Shown in pieces: positions 23,905 to 37,206 of a DNA stretch of 64,000 bases. The position numbers and the translations under genes were made by a program. The stretch comes from Amaranthus tricolor (taxonomy: Eukaryota; Streptophyta; Magnoliopsida; Caryophyllales; Amaranthaceae), in NCBI RefSeq assembly GCF_026212465.1, contig NC_080050.1:28149570-28213569 (forward strand), written 5' to 3'. Under the pieces are notes generated by a model. The model saw nothing but the letters and a program-made list of their open reading frames with translations. It was not told the origin of the DNA and made no database searches. How positions within the stretch are numbered: the stretch's first letter is position 1; each line of letters begins with the position of its first letter.

Positions 23905-25786
23905 GTGATTTGGTTCCCTTACACAATACACAAACTAAAATGAGATTTGAGATAGGTATTCTTTTATTTATTTGGCAGCATCAACTAAAATGCAACTGCT
24001 GTATTCTTATTCTTTTCTCCATATTTTGAGATAGGTTCCCTTACACAATACACAAACTAAAGTGGATGCAGAATTTTGATTGTAGTATTTTTCACAAGCT
24101 TCATCCAAAACAAGTTGTATTTTTCCTCATGATAGTTATGATTTGCTTGATGTAATTTAGTTTAGTTATATTAGAGCCTCAAATTATACTTGTTACTCCT
24201 GCAATCCGTGCAAGATTTTCAACTTTCAACGCACGTTTTAGAAATGACAAAATAATATGTTTAAACAAATTAAAGTTAGAGATGATTTACTGAATTATGC
24301 GCATTTTTTATTTATGTCTAATTGCAAATGATATTTGCTACTTAGACCGGTCATAAATAACTTTTTTATCACCATAACACATGAGAATGCATGCATTTTT
24401 AGCTCTCAAATCTTGTCTAGGTGAGACTAATGACCGTGATGAGAATAGTGTGAAGCGTAACTTTTTAAGATATAACAAGTCATTCTCCATGGCAAAGTGT
24501 TATTTTGTTTACAAATTTTCATTATCACGTAATATCACATTTTCAAATAGTAATGTATTGAATGTATTTTATGAAAAACATGATATGACCTTAAACTTAT
24601 CGAGTGATTTTTCTACTAAAACTACACTAAATTTTCATTATCATTCCAACATTAACTACCAACAACCAAACGGGCCGAAAATGATTCTAATCGGTGAAAC
24701 CAGCACTACATACAAGATAAATAAATCGAGCACAGAAATGCGGGCATAATACTCTCAACAGAAATGGGGCCGAAAATAATTGGATTGATCGTGGCTACAG
24801 ACTGAATTCTGAAACACATTTCGTCAATTGAAAGACAGGAAAGAGCCTGCTCAGCAGTCAGCACCAGCATTATCATTTCCTAGCATCTAGTCACCAGGTT
24901 TCTCGTACGATTCTAACCTGAGATTTTCCATTGCTTGCCAGTTGCAATGGTTCACAGCACCAATCTATCTCCTGTAGCAACATTCTGGTTCCTAGCTCCA
25001 TTCAGATATGCATGACTTCACTGAGAATTCAAGGTATCCAGCCATAAGAATAATATCAAGGTATATGGTAATTCATGGCAAATAAAAAGGTCCAAGCTTT
25101 ACCTTCATGGCTTCATCCTTATCCGCTGCACCCTCAGCATAATTTTAGAAAGGGCTCAATACCTAAAAAGAAATCTTCACATACATGGCATCAAATTCCA
25201 AACTCGGACATCAATGGCTTCAGCATTCTCAGTTGTTTGCTAAATTCTTCTATACCTTTCTGATTTCTCGGCCCCTCTTTCCGTTCTTGAGCTATTTGTG
25301 GATTCATAAAATGCATCAATAAAACCAACAGCCTCTGAATCACACTATACCAAACAAAATTAGCCTGATGAGCAACAATCAGATCAGTAAGGTGACTTAT
25401 ACTATAAAAGGGCAGCAAGAACAACCTATAAGATAAGTAGCAGTATAAAAAGAAAATATGTAAAAACATTTACAGCTAAGATTCAATGAGGAGTTGCCAG
25501 ACAAATCTCAATAATTAGTTTATTGTTTTAATTTTAATGTAAGAAGTTCCGTCTAGACATAACGTGGTCTGATAAAAGAAACCACATATGCAACCTCTAA
25601 AGTTCTTTCGCAATGTCTAAATTAGTTGTTCTCCATTCTCTTGCTCTATGTATCTTCCCTTCATTAAAAATTGACCTTTGCACTTCCCATTCCAATTTGT
25701 TCGATTTTGATGTTCTACTTTCCTTTTAGTCTGTTTTTACTAACATTTTTGTTTTGTTTACTCTTCCAAGTTACCTTAAATACTAA
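23905..25786. other. PMT-A 3' region and spacer to PPR gene
   Basis: Contains the PMT-A 3' UTR, with a short duplicated GGTTCCCTTACACAATACACAAACTAAA word at 23912 and 24034. The rest is AT-rich DNA and, from about 24770, sequence that could be the 3' UTR of the minus-strand PPR gene. ORFs of 122 and 92 residues here have no family features and are not called. Confidence 0.35.
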
Positions 25787-26068
25787 CACTGTGTTTGGAT
25801 AGGATAGAGAGAAATGGAGGAAAAGGAAGGGAGGAATTTAGAAGGATGGAGATCCCTCGTTTGGATAGAGAGAGACGGAGGGAAAACATAGAATACAATC
25901 TCTCCTAAAGTGTAAAGATTTGGAGGAAAACACTCATTTTCTTTCCTTTTTCCTCCCCTTTCATTTCCTCCTAAACAAAGTGCACTCTCCCTCTTTATAA
26001 CTCCCCTTCCTTTCCCTTCCCCCTCTCTTCCTTTCTTTTCACTCCTAATTTGTTATCCAAACATAGTA
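25787..26068. mobile_element. Tourist/Harbinger-like MITE, 282 bp
   Basis: Begins CACTGTGTTTGGATAGGATAG and ends TTATCCAAACATAGTA, an inverted pair. It is flanked by TAA on both sides (25784-25786 and 26069-26071), the three-base duplication of PIF/Harbinger elements. The left half is G/A-rich and the right half C/T-rich, so the two arms can pair loosely throughout. Confidence 0.65.
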
Positions 26069-26575
26069 TAAAGGGACTCACACCCCCTACAAAAGTGTAA
26101 AAAGGGATCCACTTACATCTCCCTACATACTCCTAGCTAGAGTAAGAGAGAACAACAATCTAGATCAGAAAATAGATACCCTATCAATAGTCTATACCAT
26201 AATTTAACTAAATTAGCCTGTCTTGCAATGCATTTGCTATAAGATCCACTTTGATATTGTAGAAATAAAGAATACGGAGAAAAAAAAAGGCCTCCCCCAC
26301 GCAAAAGTCACAATACAAGCAATGATGCAATGTAACAACTCACAAGGTGTTTAGTAAGAATGATTTTCCATAGCAAAATATAAGTTAACAAGTTTGAGGT
26401 CTATCTTTAAGAAACGTAAATGGAAAAACGGAGCTGTAACAAAAACTGTGGCTCATATAGAACGCCAGGAGAATGATATAAGTAGCTAAGAGCAATGCAA
26501 TACCTAAATCGAGTATCTGATAGCTGCCAGGAAGAGGCACCAAGGAACGCAATACATGGAATCCTCCGAACAAAG

Positions 26576-28207
26576 TCATGCCCTAACATCCGGTGGAAAT
26601 ATACTCTCAAGAATTTTCCCGGTATCTACATTAACGAGAGCATTAGTGAGGATGACTTCCCACAAACTCGCATCGATTTTTCCTCGCCTATTAGCCACAA
26701 TGGAGAGTAAGTTCATAATTTCAGAGTCCAATTTTGAACGAGAGAGCCCCTCAATCAATATTTTATGAGTAGCATCATTAGGCAAACATCCTTTGTCAAA
26801 CATCTCATCCAAAACCCTCATCCCCTCTTTAGGATTCCCAATTTTACAGAACCCTTTAATCAACATGTTGTAAGTAAAAGCATTAGGGATACATCCCTTT
26901 TCCAACATATCATCCCATAACCTTCCAGCATCATACAACTCCCCCGCCTCACACAACCCCGCGATCAGCATATTATAAGTCATCAACCCCGGGACTGAAC
27001 TCCTCTCAAACTCATCGAACAATTTCCTCGCCTCCTGAAGCTTCCCTTCCTTGCACAACCAGTGAATAAGCGTACTCGATACAACATTATCGGGTGTTAC
27101 ATTCTTCTTCAAAAGCTTCCTCCATAACGCACACGCATCTTCCACCTTCCCTTCCTCACACAAAACATCAATCACCTTACAACACAAAACGGAACTCGGC
27201 ACATACCTATTCTCTAACATATCATCAAGCAAATTCAAAGCCTCCCCACATTTCTTCTCCTTACAATACGCCTCAATCATAACCCCATAAGTAATCTCAT
27301 TCGGCTTAACATCATTCTCCTCCATATCATCCATAACGTTAACCGCATCGACCAACCTCCCTTTCTTACAATACCCATCCATCAAAACAGTATAAGTTGT
27401 TGCATCAGGCACCCACCCTTTATCCAAAATCATTTGAAAAACGTTCTTAGCACCTATTAAATCCCCTTTCGCAACATACCCACTTAAAAGCGTAGTATAA
27501 GTAACAACATTAGGAATCAATCCCATACCAGGCATATCATCCAACAATTTAATCGCACCTTGAATATCACCCTTCTTACAAAGTGCTTTAACAAGTATAT
27601 TACATGTAAAAATATTAGGAATAACATTAAATTTAACCCTAGAATTCTTAAACATCAAATAAACCCAATTAAATTTATTATTCTGAACAAGAGCATTCAA
27701 TAAACAATTCAAACTACGAACTGACCGATTCACCCCAAAATCAGGAATTCTTAAAAATATACGTACAGCATCTTTAGGACGATTAGCAAGACCATAATTT
27801 CGAATTAGAGTTACGAAGAGTATTTCCCCACATTTGATAAGGGAGTTTCCATGGAGCTCATCTAAAAGGGCTTCGCAATGGTGAAATTGTCGAGCACGTG
27901 CGAGGCGGGTGATGATGGAAAGGTAGGTATTGTAGTTATGGGTAAAATTGTTATGGAATTTTCCGGCGAAGTGGAAGATTTGGAGGGCAAGATCGAGGTT
28001 TTGTTGACGGTTAATGATGGAAATAAGACGTTTTGGGGAGAGGTTTTTAGGCCAAGGTTTGATTGGAGGGGTGAATTTGTATGATTTGGGGATAGTGATA
28101 AGAGGATCGTGGGTCAGTGGAGGTGAAGATGAAGCAGCAATGGAGGATATTGTATGACGGAGAAGGCGGTGGAAGTTGGAGGAGAAGGGCTGCCGGAGCG
28201 TAAGCAT
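26576..28207 (-). CDS. P-class pentatricopeptide repeat (PPR) protein
   Basis: A single uninterrupted 543-codon frame, typical of intronless plant PPR genes. After a Ser/Arg-rich N-terminus (residues 1 to about 35) that looks like a mitochondrial or plastid presequence, the protein is mostly 35-residue PPR motifs from about 90 to 510. Examples are VTYTTLLSGYVAKGDLIGA, TTYTVLMDGYCKKGRLVDA, ITYGVMIEAYCKEKKCGEA, FTYNMLIKGFCKIGNPKEG and ATHKILIEGLSRSKLDSE. There are no E, E+ or DYW domains, so it is P class. Such proteins bind specific organellar RNAs and aid stability, splicing or translation; the target here cannot be read. The start is the first ATG of the frame, just before the presequence-like segment. 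It lies between PMT copies A and B, transcribed oppositely. Confidence 0.93.
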   Translation of the reverse strand: MLTLRQPFSSNFHRLLRHTISSIAASSSPPLTHDPLITIPKSYKFTPPIKPWPKNLSPKRLISIINRQQNLDLALQIFHFAGKFHNNFTHNYNTYLSIITRLARARQFHHCEALLDELHGNSLIKCGEILFVTLIRNYGLANRPKDAVRIFLRIPDFGVNRSVRSLNCLLNALVQNNKFNWVYLMFKNSRVKFNVIPNIFTCNILVKALCKKGDIQGAIKLLDDMPGMGLIPNVVTYTTLLSGYVAKGDLIGAKNVFQMILDKGWVPDATTYTVLMDGYCKKGRLVDAVNVMDDMEENDVKPNEITYGVMIEAYCKEKKCGEALNLLDDMLENRYVPSSVLCCKVIDVLCEEGKVEDACALWRKLLKKNVTPDNVVSSTLIHWLCKEGKLQEARKLFDEFERSSVPGLMTYNMLIAGLCEAGELYDAGRLWDDMLEKGCIPNAFTYNMLIKGFCKIGNPKEGMRVLDEMFDKGCLPNDATHKILIEGLSRSKLDSEIMNLLSIVANRRGKIDASLWEVILTNALVNVDTGKILESIFPPDVRA

Positions 28208-28423
28208 GGAGGCGGTTTTCAGGGGTTTATATATCAGTTTTGAGGTTTATGGTATTCCAATGAGTGCTACCCATGAGTAGGACAAATATGAAAATTAGAA
28301 ATTAATTTGATTTTATTTGATTAGATTTAATTTGTAAGCAATGAAGAAAATTAGAAATTTTAATTTTATTTGTGGTTTATGTTTATAATATATGAGGGTC
28401 TAAATGATTTTTAAAATATATTA

Positions 28424-28757
28424 CTTTCTCCGTTTCTTAAAAAAGTTTTCACTTTACACTTTGAAGTGTTCCATTTGTTATTCCCACATATCATTTACTA
28501 ACTTTATTTTAACATTTTTATATTTTTTATGATCCTTATATATTTCTCACTAACTTTAAATATATTTTTTATTAGTTGTGGTCTCTATATTTTTTCCACT
28601 AACTTTCTTTTAATATTTTTTTAATATTTATTATCCCCACTTTTTCTCTCTCAAATTTATTATTTAATAAAATAATGTCTTTACTGTCTAAAAGATTTTA
28701 TTTTTCTTAATTCCCGTTAACATTCCTCATTGGAACTTTATTAAGGAACAGAGGGAG
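28424..28757. mobile_element. Stowaway-like MITE, 334 bp
   Basis: Left CTTTCTCCGTTTCTTAA and right TTAAGGAACAGAGGGAG are inverted, and TA is duplicated at each side (28422-28423 and 28758-28759). It lies upstream of the PPR gene. A decayed relative is present around 59150-59235. Confidence 0.78.
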
Positions 28758-28759
28758 TA

Positions 28760-30650
28760 ATATGGATGATTTAACACTTTTTTTTTTGTTGTAATGAAAT
28801 GATTTTAAATTGCAATTAAGAAAATAGACGAGGTTATGTGTTGTTTATATCAATTTTTTTTTGCAGTAGTTTGCTTGCTTTATGGAAAAAAATAAATATT
28901 TTGTATCGTTTCTTTTTTTAATTTACTTTTTTCTAAAAAAGCCGTTGAATATCTTTAAATAATCCTATAAAACAAACAAAAATCACTTATACGAGGGATG
29001 TCACCTAAAAAGCCCTTTGATTCCTAAGTCATAAAATTATAATTACGTAAGCTAGTTGGAAAGAATTTGAAAAAACATTGTAAATAGTTTTTTTTTTTCT
29101 TGTTTGGATTGGATTTGTTCTGATATTAAAACGAATTGAGTCTGTTTTACAAACTAATAAAAGATAAATAAATTGCTATCTAAATTCAAAATTAGACTTG
29201 GCTTTTACATAGACTATTTTTAACTTGTACTTGACTAAATCATGAACTATCTATAAATAGTGTCATTAATCATTTAAAAACGTTCCTCATTAATTCTAAT
29301 TCAACTTTAAGAAAAGGGAGACTTAAGTACATCAAAAATTAAAACTTAATTAAGCCAATTGAATAAGTTTGTTAGTATGATAGAGAAGAACCTAAGTGGT
29401 GTCTTGGTATTTGTCATCGGAGAATATTCATGATACACATTCCAAGAACAAAATTAAACTATTTAATTCATATATAGAGTGTATTTCACAACGAAACTAT
29501 CGAGTGATTTGCTTAATTAGGGTTGAAAAATAAAAAAATTTCAACTTTGGTATTTCCTAAAACTTAATTCCCTAAATGGTGTTTATATAGTTAAATAGTT
29601 TTACTAAGCTACATCCTACATGTTTTTGGTTTGGTAATTCCAAACCTGCAAGAGGATAATGTTGTTTTGTCAAACAAATATATGCGCTAAACAAATTCAA
29701 AAAAAATTCCACAAGTTTTACAGAAATAGCCGAATGTCCAAAAAATATTTCTACATACAACCAAAAATCTCAATCAAGTTCAAAAGTCAAAATCAATAAA
29801 GATGTTTGTCAAAACTACTATTTTTGGTTTGCAAATCGGTTAAGGCTACCAAAAAGACCTGTCAAATAAAGCAAAAATCCACACTTACCGTTATCAAATT
29901 CAACAGAGATTCTTTTAAAAAAAATTTACAGTATAACAAATATGCAATGTGTAAGGCTATCTCTAAATGAAGATTATCCTTTTGATCTTTTGTTTTAAAA
30001 AAGTGATCTTTTGTTTAAAAAAAAATGCAAACTTTGATTTAAAAAAAAAAAAACAGAAGTAGCAATTTGATGTGAATAATAAGCTTTGATAAAAAGCAGT
30101 AGCAATTTGATATGAATGCTACCATCTTCTTCGTTTATTGTCAATCACAATAAAATGTAAGTGCATTAACAATGAATACTAAAGTGTAGTCCGTTTTTTG
30201 ACAATTGATGAGTTGCTTAACAAAGTCAATTGATAAATTGACTAACAAAGTAAACATCAACATAACATAGCATATTTTAATATTCTTATTAAAATAACAT
30301 AGTAACATTAACCGTCTACCGTAAAGCCGATTGACAGATTTGTGATTATAACTTAAGAACATTCTTATTCATAGAGATCCAAAAATATAAGACAACAAAT
30401 ACAAGATAAATAACATGACTACAATTTATTAAGTTAATTATTAGAATAGGATTTCCAAACCAAATATTTTAGCTTAGTAAAACTCCTTGTCTAAAATAAC
30501 ACTATTTTAAAATTAAGTTTTAGAAAACACTAAAGTTGAAATTTTTTTATTTTTCAGCCCCCATGATTGGAAACTGCCTTATAAAAAATAAGCCAATATT
30601 TAAAAACCATTAAATCCGATCTAACACTCTTGATTTTTTAGGGAAACGAA
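28760..30650. other. AT-rich intergenic region
   Basis: Long A and T runs and a repeated AGTAGCAATTTGAT(A/G)TGAAT word at 30057 and 30100. No coding region, RNA gene or definable element was seen. Confidence 0.35.
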
Positions 30651-31847
30651 ATCGCATTTACACTTGAAAAAGAAATATAATAATTTTGGATTAAAAGAAA
30701 TATTTTTAATTCTGAAAGAATTTACAAAACCAAAACTCGGTGTAAAGAAAGTCGGTAGTCGACACTCCACAGTGGGTACCTGCCTTTCTTTCTACGCCCG
30801 TCACTCTCCTGACAGTCATCATCTCCATAAATCCCCATTAATCAATGAAATACAGATGAAAATTCATTATTTACTCCATTGATTCAGCTCTCAAATCTCG
30901 AGCTTCTACATTTTAACAAGGTACTGTCATTGATTTGTTTGATTTGTAACCATTTCTTGTTTGGATCTCGATACATTTTCTTTTGATGTTTTTGTGTTTT
31001 TCATTTTGTTCGTTATCAATCTTGATCTTGAGTTTCCAAGTAAGATCAACTTGATTGTGTTTCTTTCCGCACTTCTTTTGCGTTTTATAGTATTCCCTTT
31101 TTTCAGGAATTAATTCATGTGTTGAGTGAAAGGCATTGTCATTGTTGATGTATGAAAAAATTTGATGTTTTCATTTTTTAGGAATTAGGTTTTATGCGGA
31201 AAGATCTGCTTTTCTTTCTGGGATTTATGTTATTTTAGTGTATTATGTTTTTTTTTATGTGGATCTTTGCTGGATTTGTCAAATGATGTATGAAAAAATT
31301 ATTGGGGTATCAACCGTATCATTTTTAGCGCACTGATTCAAGTGTCAGAGAGGTCACAAGTTCTATGTGAAAGCAACCTCTTGCAGAAATGCAGGATAAG
31401 GTTTGCCGTGGGACCGTTCTTTACACTGTCCCTCTCTGAGGACGCTTTGTGCAAAAGCTGCTTTTCTTTAGTTTTAACTGTTTAGGGGTGGATTGCTGCT
31501 CATATCTTTCATAGACATTAGGATTGGGGAATCTTGGCCTGAGCCATGATTAATTAAAAACCTTGTTAATATCAAATTGTCATATAAAAAAAAAAAAAAA
31601 AAGCTGGTGAGTTGTTTCAGTAGATGAGTATTTGATCCATCTCTAAGACATTTTTCAGATTTCTTTGTTTTCAATCCACATATTGATTTTTGTCGGGTTT
31701 TGATTGGTTTTGCTAAGATCTTTATTGAATGTTATGTCATTTTGACAGTTAGTAGAATTTGATCTAGGATTTTCTGTTTGGTTTCATTGGGCTGATTCAG
31801 TGTTGTGACATCTTTTCATTACAAAAGGAATTCAAAGTTGGTGAGAC
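30651..31847 (+). other. Likely promoter and 5' leader of PMT copy B
   Basis: A pyrimidine-rich leader-like segment at about 30760-30920 ends in CAAG|GTACTG, a donor. An acceptor-like TTACAAAAG lies about 20 bases before the start codon, so a leader intron of roughly 0.9 kb is likely. No TATA position is claimed. Confidence 0.35.
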
Positions 31848-34800
31848 ATGGCAACGGGAAGGTACACGCGGGTTGATGGGAAAAAGTCGTCGAACTGTTG
31901 TTCAACTGCTGTAATTGTGGTGCTTGTTTCAGCATGCTTATTAGCGGCCTGGTTCACAATGTCATCATCAGTAGATCCCTCAGGGAATGTTGGGATGTCT
32001 GCTTTATCCAGTTCCACAAAGGATGTCAAGACACAGAAGATTAGTGAAAAAAGTTCTAACGAATTTGAGGACAACACTGGTGACTTGCCTGAGGTTGGGA
32101 CTAAGGAGAATGTTGAGGAGGCCAGTGGAAAGGATGAGAATGACTCTAGATCACAGGAAAATGAAAATACAGAGGAGGCTGAGAAAGCTAGAGACTCAAG
32201 TCAAGAGAAGAAGTCTGAGGATGACGGTGAGAGGAGTGATGACAATAAGGAAAAAGAAACAGAGTCTGGAAAGAATGATGATGCTTCTCAACAAGAATCT
32301 GAGGAAAATACTGATGATAGTAAACTTAAAACAGGAAAAGGTGAAGATAAATCTGGGTCAGATGAGAGTTCTGATAGCACAAAGGATAAGACAGATGAAA
32401 TGAAGGATGAAACTAGCACGGAAGGCCAGGAGAAATATGGTGCAGATGAAAGCAAGGAAACCACTGAAAAAGCAATTAAAAGTGGGTCCGAGGACCAGGC
32501 AGAGTTGCTGAAGGAAGCTTCCACGAAGACTGGAGCTTGGTCAACACAAGCAGCAGAGTCTGAGAAAGAGAAACAGAATGCATCTGTGGAGTCCTCATCG
32601 TCCGAGAACCAAAAGTTCTACAAATGGAAAGTCTGCAATGTCACTGCTGGGCCTGACTATATTCCTTGCCTTGATAACATTCAAGCTATCAAAAGGCTTC
32701 CCAGCACAAGTCATTATGAACACCGAGAAAGGCACTGCCCTGATGAAGCTCCTACTTGCCTTGTTTCTCTGCCTGAGGGATATAAAACTTCAGTGAAGTG
32801 GCCTAAAAGCAGAGAGAAGGTACACAGTTCTGTGTAATCAAATATGAATAGAACAGGCGAAGTTATATGTCATTCTTGGTTTTTTCCTGATCATAAGAGA
32901 TTGTTCTGTTTCTTGTGTAGATATGGTTTGCCAATGTTCCCCATGTCAAGCTTGCTGAAGTGAAGGGGCATCAGAATTGGGTGCAAGTTTCTGGCGAGTA
33001 CATCACATTTCCTGGTGGGGGGACTCAATTTGTGCATGGTGCCATAAGTTACATCGATTTTCTTGAAAAGGTATTTCTATATGGCATCATGTTCTTAACC
33101 TGTTCACCCTTTGTCTTTTTATTGATGAACTAATGTTGCTGATGATGCATATTCCTCGTGTTTTTATGCTTGTGATGTGGAAATAGGTCAAGCAGCTGTT
33201 AAATTTAAAATACTGCTTCATTCTCTTGTGATCTACTTGGTTGAAGAGAAGAAATATCTAAATTAATTGAATTTTTGTGTAGTCGGAACCAAGTGCTTCG
33301 TTTGGAGTATCCTTGTGAGTTTTTGAATAATGTGGATTACTGGATGGACGTGACCGATTAGACCAAAAGTGATTCTTTAGCCAGCGGGCCTTTTTACCTT
33401 TTTCATGCGTTTTTCCTCTTTGAGGTTGAACGCTTGTTGGCTGTGTTCCAGGCCCAGCCTCCTTTTGTAACTGAATGATATGACCTTGATGTCTTTTCAT
33501 TACCATACTGCTTATCTCTACCCATAAGGAGAACAAAACAAAATGATCATGCTCTTATATTCTTTCAGTTTATGCCTCAGACTTGTTTTGGTTGGGGTTT
33601 CTACTTTTTACAGTGGGAGGATCATTTGCAGATGACCAAAGGCTTCAAGTTTGAACATGTTGTTTGCTTATACCGGATTTCTTTTTGTCTCGTCTGATCA
33701 AGTCTTCAACCACTCTCCTGTCTATCATTCTTCGTCTCCTTTATTTTGTCAATTAAATGTTGCATGCTTCAATTTTGATTAGGAACTTTGAGAGTGGCCA
33801 AAGGTTTCAATGATTATTTTCCGGTCAATTAGATGTTTCTTGACCTCAAAGAAGAAATTGGTATATAGTTTCTTGATGCACTACATCATTTGAACAGCTT
33901 TCCGTTCTTATCACTATTCGAATGCTAAAACGGAAGTACTCTTTAATAAATCTCTGAAGTTTAAATGGAAAAGATTTGAAGTTTGTGAATACCTCGGTCA
34001 TCATAAAACCTTTATAAGATTACCTTGCTTTTCTTGCATGGCTACCTCAACCAATTTTGTCTGGGATTTGTATTTTGTTATCACAATTTTGTTGTTCTAT
34101 GAGTTGTCTGTTTAGAAAGCTTTATGCACTTCTACTTTTGTACTTGGTCCTTCTGTGTCTCCTAACTCCTTTTACCCCAAGTGCCAAGTCAATGTAGCTC
34201 TTTCTTTTAGTGCTTATTTGCTTGTTTTACAGACTGTTTCCGATATTGCTTGGGGCAAGCGAAGTCGTGTTGTTTTGGATGTTGGGTGTGGTGTTGCAAG
34301 CTTTGGAGGTTTTTTGTTTGACAAAGATGTACTCACTATGTCACTGGCTCCCAAGGATGAACATGAAGCTCAAGTACAATTTGCACTTGAAAGAGGAATA
34401 CCAGCTATTTCTGCAGTAATGGGTACAAAAAGATTACCCTTCCCCGGCATGGCTTATGATGTTGTCCACTGTGCTCGCTGCAGGGTCCCTTGGCATGTTG
34501 AAGGTGCTATTCCGTGTCAACCTGGACTAAAATTATTTGCTGTTTGTATTAGTTTCCTTATCTTACATTGAAATACTTTACAGGTGGTAAATTGCTTTTG
34601 GAACTGAATCGTGTCTTAAGGCCAGGAGGGTATTTTATATGGTCTGCCACTCCTGTTTACCGTAAAGATGAGGAGAATGTGGAAATTTGGAAAGGTGTGT
34701 GATTTCGTAGTCCCATAGGATTTCGTTTGTTTACTTGAACAAATCAAGTGTGTTGTAGTCATTAATATACAGACCTAAACTTTGACTTTTATGCATACAG

Positions 34801-37206
34801 AGATGTCAAAGCTGACAAAGTCAATGTGCTGGGACCTTTTGAAAATTGGGAAGGATAGTGTGAATGGAGTATCTGCAGCAGTATATCAGAAACCTATGTC
34901 TAATGATTGCTATGAGAGTAGAACTAAAAATAATCCTCCACTTTGTGAAGAATCAGATAATCGAAATGCAGCATGGTAACCTCTGCGTATCCATTGATTA
35001 TCTTTATTTGCTTTATATCATGCCTTGTCTGGTAGGAACTAGGAAGAAACCTAAGTTAACATTTGTAGAGCTTTCCTAAATTAGGGAGTTCTATCCCTAA
35101 ATTCAAAGGTAGGAGTCCTATTGATCCATGTACGCTTGGTCAACGCGTGAAATTGGATTTGAAACGAAGATGAAGGATATTCCAAGGCTGATATGCAGCG
35201 TCTTGACAAGAGCTGGACTGCCAGGCCTCCTCTCAACACAACCCCGATGCTTTCCTTTGATCAATCAATGGAATGCTCAGTGTTCTTGGATAGAATGAAG
35301 TGTAATCTTGAAGACTGATCAAGGGTTTACACGTTCATGAAGGGTAGACTGAACCCTTAATAACCCAATTGCAAGCAATTGAAAGCAAATTCACTCAAGA
35401 AATTTTTCTGAATTTTATTAAAAATCAACTTGTCTTTTACAATGCATGAACCCCCTATATATAGGATTAAGATTACATGATTATGTGATTATAAAACAGG
35501 AACGCATCCTGCTGTTTTTGATATTAAGGTCAACCATACTATCATAGTAATGGTGGATGAGTGAACGTAAAATGGAACTTGGTAGTACTGAATGACTCTA
35601 TACTTGTTAATTGAAGAATGTTTTCCGGTATAATCATTCAGTATCGGTCTGTATGTTTGAACCATTTTTTAAATCAAGCTACATGATGGAAATTAACAAT
35701 CGGCTACGTTCCTTAAAAAGTTGCCCATTCAATGATCTATAGCTCTTTTTCATAATAGACTATAGTAAATAACTCAATAAATTATGTGTATGTATTTATG
35801 TGAAGTTGTTCATGATGTGTGCTATTAAGGGTCAAAACAATTTCTTACCTATCCTGATAAATTAGCTTTGCCTACAGCATAATAAATTTACTCCACTGAC
35901 CATTTTTTTGTAATAGAAGACATACATTAAAATGAACCTTGGTTAGGTTGGACACATTATATCCCTTGGCTACTTTGCTGGTCATTAGAAACCTTAATCC
36001 CATCATATGTGTCGGCTAGAGATGATAGTCATTGTAGATATTGTGCAGCATTTTCATAAATAAAAAATACCTTTTCCGTCAAAAAAAAAAAGAGTAAACA
36101 TATAATCTTTAGGGGAGTTCTCTCAAAATCACTAATTCACCGTCAATGTGGTGCTTCATGCTTTAGACATCATGAACTCGTCTACTCTTGCTTTGTATAC
36201 TGCAAATTGCATTTTATTCCCAACAGTTTTTACCGTGTAAGTTTCATATGATCACTCCTCTATTTTGTAATGATTGATGCTTTGGCTTTATATTTGTTGC
36301 CCTTTTTTCAATGGTCCTTAGAACTCGATATATGTTAATTTCTTTATCATCTCTTCAGGGATATACCACTGCAGGCATGCATACACAAAGTACCAACAGA
36401 TCCATCAGAACGGGGATCTCAATTGCCAGCTAAGTGGCCTTCAAGGTTGGAGAAACCTCCTTACTGGTTGAAGGAATCCGAGACTGGGGTTTATGGCAAA
36501 GAAGCTCCTAAGGATTTCATTGCTGACTACAAGCACTGGAAAAGTGTTATTACTGACTCGTATTTAGATGGTATTGGCATTGACTGGTCTTCTATGAGAA
36601 ATGTGATGGACATGAGAGCTATATATGGAGGGTATGCTCTTAATTACTTGTTTTACTATTCATTAGGATGATAGAATTTGAAGTGCATTCTGTCTTTTAG
36701 GTTCGCTGCAGCTTTGAAGGACTTGAAAGTATGGGTCATGAATGTAGTTCCAATCACTTCATCAGACACCCTGCCGATCATATTTGAACGAGGTTTATTT
36801 GGAATATATCATGATTGGTGCGAGTCATTCAATACTTACCCGAGATCTTACGATGTTCTTCATGCAGATCATCTTTTCTCTAATGTCAAGAAAAGGTTGA
36901 AATTTCTTCTTATGTCGCTTCATAAAATCCGTAAACTTCATCTACTTTACGTTTTAACCATAAATTTCTACGCTCAGGTGTAAACTCATGGGGTTAATGG
37001 CAGAAGTCGACAGAATCCTTAGGCCCGGAGGAAGTCTGATAGTGAAAGACGATGCTGATACCATAGCTGAAGTGGAGAGCATGGCAAAATCCCTACACTG
37101 GAAAATCAGGTATACTTTTACAAAAGACGATGAAGGATTGATTTGTGCTCAGAAGACAAGATGGCGTCCAGACGAAGTAGAAACAATCAAATCAGCCATA
37201 GCCTAG
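31848..37206 (+). CDS. PMT copy B: QUA2-family putative pectin methyltransferase, Golgi
   Basis: Eight exons: 31848-32819, 32921-33070, 34233-34503, 34584-34694, 34801-34975, 36359-36631, 36701-36895 and 36978-37206. They give 791 residues with the same phases as copies A and C. The start [15 protein letters not shown] is the family consensus. The membrane segment is at about 20-38. The luminal stem (about 45-260) is unusually long, dominated by Glu, Asp, Lys and Ser, and resembles the stem of Arabidopsis PMT26-type proteins. The methyltransferase domain follows, with LDVGCG at 389-394, [28 protein letters not shown] and an intact VLHADHL block. It is the most canonical of the three copies, so it is the best candidate for the ancestral function. 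The role in homogalacturonan methylesterification is inferred from the family. Confidence 0.93.
35085..35560. other. Possible insertion in PMT-B intron 5
   Basis: A block of more balanced base composition than the rest of the intron. On its minus strand CCTATATATAGGGGGTTCATG looks like a retroelement promoter. No ends or target duplication could be defined. It may be part of an old LTR. Confidence 0.25.

Noticed and set aside
27094..28084. Plus-strand frames of 62-68 residues
   Set aside because: Antisense shadows of the PPR gene.
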